Shown here in pieces: positions 12,483 to 24,257 of a DNA stretch of 64,000 nt (its first letter is position 1; each line of letters begins with the position of its first letter). Made by a program: the position numbers and the translations under genes. Location: positions 32,669 through 96,668 of the forward strand of contig JAFIFW010000001.1 of the NCBI GenBank assembly GCA_020831825.1. Reading direction: 5' to 3'. Origin of the DNA: Methylophaga sp. (lineage in GTDB: Bacteria; Pseudomonadota; Gammaproteobacteria; Nitrosococcales; Methylophagaceae). The notes beneath the pieces were generated by a model. The model was given only the letters and a program-made list of their open reading frames with translations. It was not told the origin of the DNA and did no database searches.

Positions 12483-13940
12483 TTGGCAAGGCGCAGAACA
12501 AAAATTGTCGCCACTATGGGGCCTTCAACAGACGCTCCCGATATTCTGGATGCGATGATAAAGGCGGGACTTGATGTGGTGCGATTGAACTTTTCGCATG
12601 GTACTGCCGAGAAACACATAGAGATGGCCCATCGAGTGCGAGAGCGTGCGGAGGCACTTGGCCGACAAGTGGGTGTGCTGGTTGATTTACAGGGACCCAA
12701 GATCCGTATCTCAAGATTTAAGAATGGTGCGATATTTCTTGAAGAAAATACCCATTTCATCCTCGATGCCGGCTTAGCGGAAAATGAGGGTGACATCGAA
12801 CGTGTTGGCATTGATTACAAGCCTTTACCCTACGATCTGAACAGAGGCGATACTCTTTTACTAGACGATGGCCGGATCGTGTTGTGGGTCAAGTCGGTTG
12901 TTGATAAAGAGATTCATTGCCGGGTTGTGGTCGGAGGCCAACTCTCTAACAACAAAGGCATCAACCGTCAGGGCGGTGGCCTGTCAGCGGCTGCACTCAC
13001 AGAAAAAGATATTGCCGATATCAAGGTCGCAGCGAGCATTCAGGCCGACTATCTGGCGGTGTCATTCCCGCGTAGCGCAGATGATGTATTGCTGGCCCGC
13101 AAATTGTTGCGAGATGCCGGTGGCTATGGTGGCATCATCGCCAAGATTGAACGTGCCGAAGCGGTCACGGAACTTGAGGCAATCATTCAGGTATCCGAAG
13201 CTATCATGGTGGCACGGGGTGACCTCGGAGTTGAAATTGGCGATGCCGCATTACCACCCATTCAAAAAAGCAGTATTGCCATGGCTCGGCGTATGAACAG
13301 GGTCACCATCACGGCAACGCAGATGATGGAATCGATGATCAATAATTCCATCCCGACACGAGCAGAAGTGTTTGATGTAGCCAATGCGGTGCTGGATGGT
13401 ACCGATGCGGTCATGCTTTCAGGCGAAACGGCTGTGGGTAAATATCCGGTAAAAGTGATCGAAGCCATGGACCGAATTTGCTTGCAAGCCGAGCAACAAC
13501 GCGAGATTCGTGTCTCACGTCACCGAATTGACTCCAAATTCGAGCGTATTGACGAGGCTATTGCCATGGCAGCCATGTACACGGCGAATCATCTTGATGT
13601 GAAAGCAATTGCGGCCCTGACAGATTCGGGTTCAACGCCGCTATGGATGTCCAGGGTCAGCTCGGGTATTCCGATTTTTGCACTGACACCACATACCTCG
13701 ACGAGTCGACGAGTAACCTTGTATCGTGGTGTTTATCCGGTTGATTTTGTACTGGAGCATACTGATCATGCGCTCGCCAATATGGAAATGGTGGATGAGC
13801 TCAAACGAAGAGGCGTGGTCAGTGATGGTGATATTGTGTTGCTGACCAAGGGCGATCTAGAGATTCATGGAACAACCAACGGCATGAAGATCATCCGTGT
13901 GGGAGAATATCTAACCCCAAAAGACCGACTGGAGAAATAA
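12483..13940 (+). CDS. pyk: Pyruvate kinase
   Basis: Final ATP-yielding step of glycolysis. The 485 residues start at a TTG at 12483 with RRTKIVATMGPSTD. The active-site signature IIAKIERAEAV carries the catalytic lysine, followed by the MVARGDLGVEIG loop and the MLSGETAVGKYP phosphate region; the C-terminal domain is the usual allosteric domain. It sits between pgk and fba with gaps of 12 and 3 bp, a tight operon. The effector cannot be told from sequence. Confidence 0.97.
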   Translation: MARRRTKIVATMGPSTDAPDILDAMIKAGLDVVRLNFSHGTAEKHIEMAHRVRERAEALGRQVGVLVDLQGPKIRISRFKNGAIFLEENTHFILDAGLAENEGDIERVGIDYKPLPYDLNRGDTLLLDDGRIVLWVKSVVDKEIHCRVVVGGQLSNNKGINRQGGGLSAAALTEKDIADIKVAASIQADYLAVSFPRSADDVLLARKLLRDAGGYGGIIAKIERAEAVTELEAIIQVSEAIMVARGDLGVEIGDAALPPIQKSSIAMARRMNRVTITATQMMESMINNSIPTRAEVFDVANAVLDGTDAVMLSGETAVGKYPVKVIEAMDRICLQAEQQREIRVSRHRIDSKFERIDEAIAMAAMYTANHLDVKAIAALTDSGSTPLWMSRVSSGIPIFALTPHTSTSRRVTLYRGVYPVDFVLEHTDHALANMEMVDELKRRGVVSDGDIVLLTKGDLEIHGTTNGMKIIRVGEYLTPKDRLEK

Positions 13941-13943
13941 ATC

Positions 13944-14999
13944 ATGGCATTAGTATCCTTGCGACAATTGCTGGATTATGCGGCGGAGCATCAGTTTGCG
14001 ATTCCGGCATTTAATGTCAACAACCTTGAACAGGTGCAGGCGATCATGCAGGCGGCAGATGCGGTTGATAGTCCTGTCATCATGCAAGGCTCAGTCGGCG
14101 CTCGCCAGTACGCCGGTGAACCCTTCCTTCGGCACCTGATTCTGGCGGCTATTGAACAATATCCTCATATTCCGGTGGTCATGCATCAAGATCACGGTGC
14201 ATCGCCAGCTATTTGTGCTCGGGCCATTCAATCCGGTTTCAGCTCTGTGATGATGGATGGTTCCCTGCTGGAAGATATGAAAACGCCAGCGTCATTTGAC
14301 TACAACGTTTCTGTGACTCGAACAGTGGTCGATATGGCTCATGCCTGCGGCGTCAGTGTTGAGGGTGAACTGGGATGTCTGGGATCACTTGAAACCGGCA
14401 AGATGGGTGAAGAAGACGGTCACGGTGCAGAAGTGGCACTGGATCACAGTCAATTACTGACGGATCCTGACGAGGCGGTCGAATTCATCAAGTTGACGCA
14501 TGTTGATGCACTGGCCGTTGCCATTGGCACCAGTCATGGGGCATATAAATTTTCTCAACCACCCAGTGGTGATGTGCTGGCTATCAGTCACCTCGAAAAG
14601 TTGCAGAATAAACTACCCAATGTGCATTTTGTCATGCATGGTTCCAGTTCGGTACCGCAGGATTGGTTGGCAATCATCAATCGTTTTGGTGGCGATATTG
14701 GCCAGACCTATGGGGTGCCGGTAGATGAGGTGGTGGAAGGTATCAAATATGGTGTACGCAAAGTCAATATTGATACTGATTTACGCATGGCATCTACCGG
14801 AGCCATTCGGCAATTTTTGGCAGATGAAAAAAATGCCACAATCTTTGACCCGAGAAAATTTCTGAAGGTAGCCAAGACTGCGATGCAAGCGATTTGTGAA
14901 GCGCGGTATCAGTCTTTTGGCAGTGCCGGTCATGCCAGCAAAATCAAAACAATATCACTGGATAAAATGGTCGAACGTTACGACAAAGGCATTCTGTAA
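13944..14999 (+). CDS. fba: Class II fructose-bisphosphate aldolase, Calvin-cycle subtype
   Basis: Zinc-dependent aldolase that cleaves or forms fructose 1,6-bisphosphate; this subtype can also act on sedoheptulose 1,7-bisphosphate. The 351 residues start [17 protein letters not shown], diagnostic of the cbbA-like branch. Zinc/substrate motifs are [27 protein letters not shown] and [10 protein letters not shown]. In ribulose monophosphate methylotrophs the enzyme feeds the sugar rearrangement phase together with transketolase. It is the last gene of the pgk-pyk-fba unit; crcB starts 82 bp later. Confidence 0.96.
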   Translation: MALVSLRQLLDYAAEHQFAIPAFNVNNLEQVQAIMQAADAVDSPVIMQGSVGARQYAGEPFLRHLILAAIEQYPHIPVVMHQDHGASPAICARAIQSGFSSVMMDGSLLEDMKTPASFDYNVSVTRTVVDMAHACGVSVEGELGCLGSLETGKMGEEDGHGAEVALDHSQLLTDPDEAVEFIKLTHVDALAVAIGTSHGAYKFSQPPSGDVLAISHLEKLQNKLPNVHFVMHGSSSVPQDWLAIINRFGGDIGQTYGVPVDEVVEGIKYGVRKVNIDTDLRMASTGAIRQFLADEKNATIFDPRKFLKVAKTAMQAICEARYQSFGSAGHASKIKTISLDKMVERYDKGIL

Positions 15000-15080
15000 T
15001 CTTTAATTGACAGGGATGTCTGATTTAATAAGCATTGCTCAGCGAGAGAGTCGTTCACAGATAGGGTAAACTATGCGTTT

Positions 15081-15472
15081 TTGCAAAACTGGGTTCTGAC
15101 TTTGTATCAGCTACTAGCCATCGCAGCAGGCGGTGCGATGGGAGCAGTATTACGTTTCCTGATGTCAAACGGTGTCTATCGCCTGACCGGCAATGACTTT
15201 CCATATGGCACGCTGGCGATCAATATCCTTGGCTCTTTTGTGCTGGGTATACTCTTTGTCTTGCTGTTGGAAAAATTGGTGGTGAGTGCTGAATGGCGAC
15301 TGGGCCTCACCGTTGGACTCATCGGAGCCTTTACCACCTTCTCGACTTTTTCAGTAGAAACCTTGCTGTTGATCGAGGAGGGCCAACTGCTCAAAGCCGC
15401 ACTGAATATTGTGTTGAGCGTAGCTTTATGTCTGTTTGCGGCATGGTTGGGCATGAGCTTAGGGAGGCAGCT

Positions 15473-15476
<4 letters not shown>
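15081..15476 (+). CDS. crcB: Fluoride ion exporter CrcB/Fluc
   Basis: Small inner-membrane channel (131 residues, four predicted membrane helices) that expels fluoride as an antiparallel dimer. It shows GGAMGAVLRFLMS in helix 1, the YGTLAINILGSFVLG segment in helix 2 and the phenylalanine-box motif GAFTTFSTFSVET in helix 3. The start is uncertain: TTG at 15081 is used here and TTG at 15102 is an alternative. The stop overlaps the DUF190 start by 4 bp, so the two are translationally coupled. I could not recognise a fluoride riboswitch in the 80 bp upstream. Confidence 0.93.
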
Positions 15477-17739
<2,263 letters not shown>

Positions 17740-18984
17740 TTGACTGAATTATTCAGGAGCAAGAATTTGGATACCGTAGCCTACCAGTCACGACGGATTG
17801 TTTCCGGGATGCGCCCAACCGGGCAGCTGCATCTTGGTCATTATCATGGCGTGCTGAAAAATTGGATCAAGCAGCAGCATGAGTTTGACTGCTTTTTCTT
17901 TGTCGCTGACTGGCATGCATTGACAACACACTACGAAGACAGCCAAATCATCGAGGAAAGTGTCTGGGAAATGGTAATCGACTGGCTGGCTGCGGGCATT
18001 GAACCGTCATCGGCCTCGCTGTTTTTACAATCCAAAGTGCCAGAGCATGCTGAATTGCATTTATTGCTTTCGATGATCACCCCGCTATCGTGGTTGGAGA
18101 GGGTGCCTACCTACAAGGATCAACAGGAGAAGCTAAAAGAAAAAGATCTGTCCACCTATGGCTTTCTGGGATATCCCTTGCTGCAAAGTGCCGATATTTT
18201 GATTTACAGAGCGGGCCAAGTGCCTGTTGGTGAAGATCAGGTGGTGCATGTTGAGCTGACGCGTGAGGTCGCACGACGTTTCAATCATATCTACGGCCGT
18301 GAACCTGATTTTGAACAAAAAGCCGTTGCTGCGATTGCCAAGATGGGTAAGAAAAACGCCAAGCTCTACAATACTTTAAGAAAAGCCTACCAGGAGCAGG
18401 GCGACAGTGAAGCTTTGCAAAAGGCGCGTGAATTACTGAAAAATCAGCAGAATCTTGCGCTGGGAGATACCGAACGTTTGTTTGGTTTTCTTGAAGGTGG
18501 CGGTAAAGTCATTCTGCCAGAACCTCAGGCATTGCTGACACCTGCTTCGAAAATGCCGGGACTTGATGGCCAGAAAATGTCCAAATCCTATGGCAACACC
18601 ATTTCCTTGAGAGAGCCGGAACAAAGTCTGTCAGAGAAAATTAAACGCATGCCGACTGATCCAAACCGGGTCAGAAGAACCGATCCCGGTGATCCGGAAA
18701 AATGTCCGGTCTGGCAGTTGCATGAAGTCTACGCAACAGAAGATCAAAAACAGTGGGTGCAGGAAGGATGCCGGACGGCAGGCATCGGTTGTCTGGATTG
18801 TAAAGGGCCACTGATCGATGCGGTCAGTGCCGAACTGAAACCGATTCGTGCTCGCGCGGAGGATTTCCGCCAGCATCCTGAAGATGTGCGGCGAATTATC
18901 GATGATGGTAGTGCTGCGGCACGCGAAGTGGCTCAGGAGACTCTTGCAGATGTGAGATCTGCAATGGGTTTAAGCTATAAATAA
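17740..18984 (+). CDS. trpS: Tryptophanyl-tRNA synthetase with probable Fe-S cluster motif
   Basis: Class I synthetase charging tRNA-Trp. The 414 residues are longer than the E. coli enzyme (about 334). HIGH-like HLGH lies at 31-34 and KMSKS at 279-283, with an extra helical, Lys-rich insertion at about 195-265 between them. Near the C-terminus four cysteines, C322, C344, C351 and C354, form C-x21-C-x6-C-x2-C, close to the [4Fe-4S] motif (C-x22-C-x6-C-x2-C) known in Thermotoga maritima TrpRS. The start is a TTG at 17740 right after the protease stop; TTG at 17767 is an alternative. Confidence 0.95.
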   Translation: MTELFRSKNLDTVAYQSRRIVSGMRPTGQLHLGHYHGVLKNWIKQQHEFDCFFFVADWHALTTHYEDSQIIEESVWEMVIDWLAAGIEPSSASLFLQSKVPEHAELHLLLSMITPLSWLERVPTYKDQQEKLKEKDLSTYGFLGYPLLQSADILIYRAGQVPVGEDQVVHVELTREVARRFNHIYGREPDFEQKAVAAIAKMGKKNAKLYNTLRKAYQEQGDSEALQKARELLKNQQNLALGDTERLFGFLEGGGKVILPEPQALLTPASKMPGLDGQKMSKSYGNTISLREPEQSLSEKIKRMPTDPNRVRRTDPGDPEKCPVWQLHEVYATEDQKQWVQEGCRTAGIGCLDCKGPLIDAVSAELKPIRARAEDFRQHPEDVRRIIDDGSAAAREVAQETLADVRSAMGLSYK

Positions 18985-18995
18985 GGCCAAAAATT

Positions 18996-19904
18996 ATGTC
19001 TGAACGTATACAAAAAGTCCTCGCCAGAGCTGGCTATGGTTCACGCCGGCAAGTTGAAACATGGATTAGCGAAGGCAGGGTCACGGTCAACGGTGAAGTC
19101 GCGAAACTGGGCGCACAAATTGACGCCAGTGCCTCACTGAAACTCGATGGCAAGCCGCTGTCTACCAAGCGACTGTGGCAACAACCCAAGCAAGTGATTC
19201 TATATCATAAGCCCGTAGGTGAAGTGTGTACCCGTCAGGACCCAGAAGGTCGGCGTACCATATTCAAATCTCTTCCTGCACCCGCTGAAGGACGATGGGT
19301 CAGTGTTGGTCGGCTTGATATCAATACCAGTGGCTTGCTTATCCTGACCACCGATGGTGAGTTGGCCAATCATCTGATGCATCCATCCAATCAGATGGAT
19401 CGGGAGTATGCGGTTCGGGTGCTCGGTGAAGTCGGAGCTGAGATGATGCAGCGATTGAGAGATGGCGTCATGCTTGAAGATGGTGAAGCGCGCTTTTCTG
19501 ATATACAACCTGCCGGAGGTGAGGGCGCTAATTCCTGGTTCCATGTCGTGATTCAGGAAGGTCGTAACCGGGAAGTCCGACGTTTATGGGAAAGTCAGGG
19601 TGTTCAAGTCAGCAGATTGACACGGCTGCGTTATGGTCCGGTAATTATGCCCAACAAATTGAAGCCAGGACGTTGGATGATGCTGGAAGGTCGTGATCTT
19701 GAAAATTTGTATCAGGAAGCGGGTTTGAAACCTATAAGCACAGACAATAGTGTCAACAAACCGGCAGCCAAGCGTGCTGATAAGTCGCGATCAATCAAAA
19801 CCACTTCAACACCTGATAAGCGTAAAGCACCTACAAATAAATCCCCTTGGGAAGCTGCTTCAGCTAGCAAACGCCCAAGGGTACGCGGTCATAAAACCAG
19901 GTAA
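18996..19904 (+). CDS. rluB: 23S rRNA pseudouridine synthase, RluB type
   Basis: Converts a uridine in 23S rRNA helix 93 to pseudouridine. The 302 residues show an N-terminal S4 RNA-binding domain (RIQKVLARAGYGSRRQVETWI), the RsuA-family catalytic motif VGRLDINTSGLLILTTDG with its aspartate, and the RQVRR-like NREVRRLWESQG. The C-terminal 50 residues are Lys/Arg-rich and low in complexity, typical of RluB. The gene ends 8 bp before the convergent diguanylate cyclase. Confidence 0.93.
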   Translation: MSERIQKVLARAGYGSRRQVETWISEGRVTVNGEVAKLGAQIDASASLKLDGKPLSTKRLWQQPKQVILYHKPVGEVCTRQDPEGRRTIFKSLPAPAEGRWVSVGRLDINTSGLLILTTDGELANHLMHPSNQMDREYAVRVLGEVGAEMMQRLRDGVMLEDGEARFSDIQPAGGEGANSWFHVVIQEGRNREVRRLWESQGVQVSRLTRLRYGPVIMPNKLKPGRWMMLEGRDLENLYQEAGLKPISTDNSVNKPAAKRADKSRSIKTTSTPDKRKAPTNKSPWEAASASKRPRVRGHKTR

Positions 19905-19912
19905 GTCATTGT

Positions 19913-20848
19913 TTAATGGCTGGCAAGGCCACTCGAAACGATGTTCTTGCCGCTGTGCTTGGCTTGATAGAGTGCGTCATCGGCCCGTTTGAAAATTGAC
20001 GTGGCAGTGTCTGACTCGCGATGTCCCGCAACACCAATACTGACGGTGAAGCCAAAACTGTTTTCACCATTAAGACACTTCAGTTCGGCGATCGACTGAC
20101 GCAGCCTTTCGGCAACCATCATGGCATCTTCGAGTTCTGTGTGGCTTAACAGCAGGGTAAATTCTTCACCGCCAAAGCGGTAGGCAGTATCTGTCTGGCG
20201 GAGCATGGATTTCAATAATTCGCCAATGGAACGAATCGCCTGGTCGCCTGCGGCATGGCCCAATGAGTCATTGATCTGCTTGAAGTTATCAATATCAACG
20301 ACCAGAAGTGAAAAAGGTGCTTGTTGTCTTTTAGCGAGCTCCATTTCCCGCATCAGACCCTGGTCGAAAGCTTGTCTGTTATACAAGCCACTGAGCATGT
20401 CAGTGACAGATGCAGACAATGCTTTTTGATACAAAGTACAGTTACGAAGTGGATAGACCAGTTTGCACAACAAATCTTCAATCAGTTCAATTTCTGCCGT
20501 ACTGAATTTTTTATTTCTGGTCAGTTCAAGCTCGCCAATGTTTACCTGGTCAATTTCAAGCTGATAGTGGCAACGATGATGGCGTTTGCTGCCTATTTCC
20601 AATTTTTCATTCAAGGCGGGGTGTTTGTAGCTTAGACCCTGATAGCCAATCAAGGCCCTGACTTCATTATCGAACAGGTGGATCACCTGAATAATGTCCA
20701 GTGATGTCTGCAAGATCATTGGTAGTCTGGCCTGAATAAGCTCTGGATCAGGAGTGTCAGATGGTTGAACAGAATCAAAATAGTGATTGTTGGTGGAACT
20801 GACCAGCTGCAGACCAGCTTGTTGTTCGTTAAAGATATGTTGGCTCAT
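19913..20848 (-). CDS. Diguanylate cyclase (GGDEF domain)
   Basis: Makes cyclic di-GMP from two GTP. The 311 residues have an N-terminal region of about 150 residues with no motif I can name (possibly GAF-like sensory), then a complete GGDEF domain. The A-site is GGEEF (about residues 224-228) in YRFGGEEFTLLL. An RQTD inhibitory I-site lies five residues before it, so product feedback is expected. No membrane segment is seen. I use the ATG at 20848; a GTG three codons upstream is in frame. The gene stands alone between rluB and the SDR gene. Confidence 0.9.
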   Translation of the reverse strand: MSQHIFNEQQAGLQLVSSTNNHYFDSVQPSDTPDPELIQARLPMILQTSLDIIQVIHLFDNEVRALIGYQGLSYKHPALNEKLEIGSKRHHRCHYQLEIDQVNIGELELTRNKKFSTAEIELIEDLLCKLVYPLRNCTLYQKALSASVTDMLSGLYNRQAFDQGLMREMELAKRQQAPFSLLVVDIDNFKQINDSLGHAAGDQAIRSIGELLKSMLRQTDTAYRFGGEEFTLLLSHTELEDAMMVAERLRQSIAELKCLNGENSFGFTVSIGVAGHRESDTATSIFKRADDALYQAKHSGKNIVSSGLASH

Positions 20849-20937
20849 TGCGCACACTCTTGAATGGGTTGTTTAGCATTTACCCAGCCAAAAGCGTGCC
20901 ATTTTAATTTATCTTTTATTAAACAATGATTTAAGTA

Positions 20938-21696
20938 TCAATCGAATGCCAGTGACGATTGTTTGACGCTGTGTTGTAGTTGTTTGCCATGAACTGCTGC
21001 AACTGAAGCATGAATAATCTCAAGGTAATCTGGAGCGATATCCTCAGCTTTCGGTAAATCTGAAGGATTGAGTGCGGGATAAGCACGCTTGAGAAATTCG
21101 GTATTCACTCGTCCAGGATCAAAACTGCAGATCTTGATTCGGCCCGATGATGCTTGTTCGTCTGCCAGTTGATTCGCAAAGCATTCGATGCCGGCTTTGG
21201 CAATGCCATAGGCACCCCAATACGCTTTTGCCTGCACACTGTCTGTGGTGAAAATAATAAAGCTGTCACCAGTGCTTTCCAGAGACGACAGACAAGCGCG
21301 GGTGAGCATCACTGGCGCACTGAGGTTGATATGTAATATTTCAGCCCAGAGCTTTGAGTTTTGGTGAGGAGTCGGGGCCAGTTGTCCAAGTGAGGCCGCG
21401 CAGTGAATCAATCCATCAAGACGAGAGAAATTTTGTTCGATGCTGTTTGCAAGGGTCAGATAGTCATCTTGACTGGCCCCTTTGAGATCAAGGGGATAGA
21501 TTGCCGGTGTCGCATGACCTTGTTCGATGATGCTGTCATAGACTTTTTCAAGGGCGGGTAAATTTTTGTCGAGCAGAATCGCGGTTGCGCCCTGAGCAGC
21601 GCAACATTGAGCCACAGCAGCACCGATGCCGCTAGCGGCACCGGTGATGAGTATAACGCGACCTGCCAACAGTTGACTGTTAGCAGTGACTGTCAT
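20938..21696 (-). CDS. Short-chain dehydrogenase/reductase, YciK-like
   Basis: A 252-residue Rossmann oxidoreductase: TGAASGIG cofactor loop at about residues 19-26, an NAG-equivalent region altered to HCAASLG, and the catalytic YGIAK motif (Tyr and Lys). It resembles the YciK group of gammaproteobacterial SDRs (NSKLWAEILHINLSAPVMLTRA). Its substrate is unknown. The lipoprotein gene lies upstream on the same strand, its stop 9 bp from this start. Confidence 0.85.
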   Translation of the reverse strand: MTVTANSQLLAGRVILITGAASGIGAAVAQCCAAQGATAILLDKNLPALEKVYDSIIEQGHATPAIYPLDLKGASQDDYLTLANSIEQNFSRLDGLIHCAASLGQLAPTPHQNSKLWAEILHINLSAPVMLTRACLSSLESTGDSFIIFTTDSVQAKAYWGAYGIAKAGIECFANQLADEQASSGRIKICSFDPGRVNTEFLKRAYPALNPSDLPKAEDIAPDYLEIIHASVAAVHGKQLQHSVKQSSLAFD

Positions 21697-21705
21697 TTTT
21701 TCAAA

Positions 21706-22059
21706 TTACTGAGCAGGCCAGTATTGGCTGTGAACAGCTTCACCGTTGTGGAATTGTGCAGAAATCAGCGCTTCACTGGTATTCCACTCAAGGTGTGTGA
21801 TTTCGATTTCATTGATGCTGTGACTTTGCTTTACTGATGGCTCACCCAGCAGTTCAATGGCGGCAGCTTCAGACATGCCAGTGGTAATGCCAGAAGCCGG
21901 CGCTGCTTCAGCAACTGCTTCAACTGCAGTGCTTTCTTCAACTACTGCGGTGCTGTCAGCTGCAGTATCTGTGCTGTAGCTGCTGTCGTCACTGCCACAA
22001 GCAGTCAGAAAACCGGCAAAAGCAAATGAGGCAAGAAGTACTCGGATATGGCTTGACAT
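21706..22059 (-). CDS. Small lipoprotein with BamE-like segment, function unknown
   Basis: 117 residues. The N-terminus is a lipoprotein signal with lipobox LTAC (Cys21), so it should be anchored in the envelope. After an acidic/alanine-rich linker (STAVVEESTAVEAVAEA) comes GMSEAAAIELLGEPSVKQS, which resembles the SmpA/OmlA (BamE-like) start of many small lipoproteins, and a WNTSEALISAQFHNGEAV strand region. I do not recognise a specific family. It probably shares a transcript with the SDR gene downstream. Confidence 0.75.
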   Translation of the reverse strand: MSSHIRVLLASFAFAGFLTACGSDDSSYSTDTAADSTAVVEESTAVEAVAEAAPASGITTGMSEAAAIELLGEPSVKQSHSINEIEITHLEWNTSEALISAQFHNGEAVHSQYWPAQ

Positions 22060-22107
22060 GTTGTTTCCTTATAATAGTTAGCGACGTAAAAGCCAGAGTA
22101 TAACAAG

Positions 22108-23406
22108 CTATTGTTGTGATATCGACATTCTTTGAGCGGTCTTAATGATAGCTTGTGCACAGCTTACGCCATTGCTGATGGCGGCTTCCAGTGTGGCTGG
22201 ATAGGGGTGTGCGATATGGTCACCTGCCAGCCACAAGCCTCGAACCGGTGTCTGATTGAGTGGGCGAACAGGGTGAATGTCAGCGGTGCAGGCAAACGTG
22301 GCTTTTTTTTCTCGAATCACTTTTGATTCAAGAGGCGCTGCTGGGAGTTGTGGCTGTAACAGGCGTATTTCATCGCAAACATGTTCAACCAGACGCTCAG
22401 ATGACATATGCATGTGTGCCCCCGGGCCGCTGATTACAACAGCAATCATGCCAGGACAATAGTCACTTCGATCGAACAACCACTGGCTGAGTGTTCCTGA
22501 GCTGCCGATCATCGGAGTGCTCAGGCGAATATCATCCGGGTATTGCAGATAAATTGTAGTGATTGGATAATGATTCAAAGTCACCTTGTCGGTAGCAGGC
22601 ACTAGCCGCGTAATCTGATCCGCGTGGCAAGCAAGAATCAGCTGATCACAATCAAACACTTCTCTCCGACTGGTTTCGACAGCAATGACTTTATTGTCCT
22701 GGCTGCGAACAGATACCACCCGGCTCTGAAAATGTACCTCGTGTTGCCGTGCCTTGAGATATTCGATAGCGGCCGTCGGGAACACACTGCCTAAACTACG
22801 CTTGGCTATCAACAGATCTGCGTGATCCCTGTGTGTTAACAGGCTGTCTTTGAGCACTCTGGCAAACACTTGGGCAGAAGCTTCATTGATTGGCGTATTC
22901 ATAGTGGCAAGGCAAAGTGGTTCCCATAACTGGCTGATCAGTCGATCTGACTGCGCGGTCTGTTGGCACCATTGCAGCACCGTACTGTGGTGATTTTTCT
23001 GATAATGCGAAATACGTAATGAGAAACGCAGCAGGCGAACGAAGTCCCTGATGCTAAGACTTTTCATCAATCCGCTTAGCAGAGGTAGAGGCCAGGGGGC
23101 AGCACTATTCGCATTGAGATGCAGCGATGGGTAATGACTTGAGTGAATCACAAGATTAAGCGGTGAACGGTCAAACAATGTTTCTGGATTCTGGCCTACG
23201 TGCCGAATCAGTTCAAACATTTGCTGGTAGGCGCCAATCATCAGGTGCTGACCATTATCAATGACACGATCACCCCAACTGACATCACGTGCTCTGCCTC
23301 CAGGCTGAGCTGCGGCTTCGAGAAGTGTGACATCAAAACCGTGTGAACTGAGGCGAACTGCAGCAGCCAGACCGCTCCAGCCGGCACCAACCACCACACA
23401 TTTCAT
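22108..23406 (-). CDS. hpnE: Hydroxysqualene dehydroxylase HpnE
   Basis: FAD enzyme that reduces hydroxysqualene to squalene in the HpnCDE route to hopanoids or sterols. The 432 residues start with the dinucleotide motif VVGAGWSGLAAAVRL, then the amine-oxidase continuation QPGGRARDVSWGDRVIDNGQHLMIGAY, a hallmark of the HpnE group. The C-terminus has the FAD-closing region GLWLAGDHIAHPYPATLEAAISNG. It overlaps hpnD by 4 bp. No HpnC is in the window. Confidence 0.9.
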   Translation of the reverse strand: MKCVVVGAGWSGLAAAVRLSSHGFDVTLLEAAAQPGGRARDVSWGDRVIDNGQHLMIGAYQQMFELIRHVGQNPETLFDRSPLNLVIHSSHYPSLHLNANSAAPWPLPLLSGLMKSLSIRDFVRLLRFSLRISHYQKNHHSTVLQWCQQTAQSDRLISQLWEPLCLATMNTPINEASAQVFARVLKDSLLTHRDHADLLIAKRSLGSVFPTAAIEYLKARQHEVHFQSRVVSVRSQDNKVIAVETSRREVFDCDQLILACHADQITRLVPATDKVTLNHYPITTIYLQYPDDIRLSTPMIGSSGTLSQWLFDRSDYCPGMIAVVISGPGAHMHMSSERLVEHVCDEIRLLQPQLPAAPLESKVIREKKATFACTADIHPVRPLNQTPVRGLWLAGDHIAHPYPATLEAAISNGVSCAQAIIKTAQRMSISQQ

Positions 23407-24257
23407 CGTTGTTTGGACAACCTTTTCTCAGCGCGGGCCGTTGTCCATGCCAGCCAGAGTTTACGCAGAGGTGTCAGTGAGACTCTGTGTTGCATCACTT
23501 GAAAACCATCTTTTTCGATTTCATCGAGCGTAGTTTCATAGATGCGCGCCATGATGAGCGCTGTTTGTTGTGATTGCCGGTCTTCTGCTGGAAGTAACTG
23601 CAGGGCCTGGCGATAAAACTGACGAGCACGATCTGCCTGAAATTTCAGCAAATCTGCCAGTTCATCAGTCTGTTTGAGCGAGAGGATGTCCTGTTCGGAC
23701 ACGGAAAATTGCGCCATTTCATCGAGAGGCAAATAAATTCGACCTCGCTCGGCATCTTCACGGACATCTCGAATGATATTGGTGAGTTGAAGTGCCATGC
23801 CAAGATTTTCGGCAAATTTAAGCGTTTTACGATTCTGGTAACCGAATATTTCGGCAGACAGCAGTCCTACAACACTGGCAACACGGTGGCAATAAAGCGC
23901 AAGGTGCTTATATTCGGCATAGCGCTGCTGATGAAGATCCATCTCCATGCCATCGATTATTTCCATGAAATATTCCTGGTGAAGATCAAAGTCATCCAGA
24001 CATTCGGCCAGTGCCAGCCCAACAGGGTGTTCCGGCCGGTGTTGGAAGGTGTTGATGATTTCATTACGCCACCATTCCAAGGTGCTAGCGGCGACTTGCG
24101 GATCACTGATTTCATCGACAGCGTCGTCTACTTCCCGACAGAAAGCATACAAAGCCATGATGGCCTTGCGCCGAGGTTCAGGCAAAAACAGGAAGCTGTA
24201 ATAAAAGCTGGAACCGCTCTTGGCGGCTTTGTCTCGGCAATATTGTTCGGGCGTCAT
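23403..24257 (-). CDS. hpnD: Presqualene diphosphate synthase HpnD
   Basis: Condenses two farnesyl diphosphates to presqualene diphosphate. The 284 residues carry the two aspartate motifs of squalene/phytoene synthases, REVDDAVDE and RDVREDAERGRIYLP, and start MTPEQYCRDKAAKSGSSFYYSF, a form typical of HpnD (CRDKAA.SGSSFYYSF). It overlaps both neighbours by 4 bp (ferredoxin upstream, hpnE downstream), a tightly coupled operon. The product could feed hopanoid or other triterpene synthesis elsewhere in the genome. Confidence 0.9.
   Translation of the reverse strand: MTPEQYCRDKAAKSGSSFYYSFLFLPEPRRKAIMALYAFCREVDDAVDEISDPQVAASTLEWWRNEIINTFQHRPEHPVGLALAECLDDFDLHQEYFMEIIDGMEMDLHQQRYAEYKHLALYCHRVASVVGLLSAEIFGYQNRKTLKFAENLGMALQLTNIIRDVREDAERGRIYLPLDEMAQFSVSEQDILSLKQTDELADLLKFQADRARQFYRQALQLLPAEDRQSQQTALIMARIYETTLDEIEKDGFQVMQHRVSLTPLRKLWLAWTTARAEKRLSKQR

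Noticed and set aside
15000..15080. Fluoride riboswitch before crcB
   Set aside because: I looked for the conserved pseudoknot and stem sequences and could not recognise them; absence by eye is not proof.
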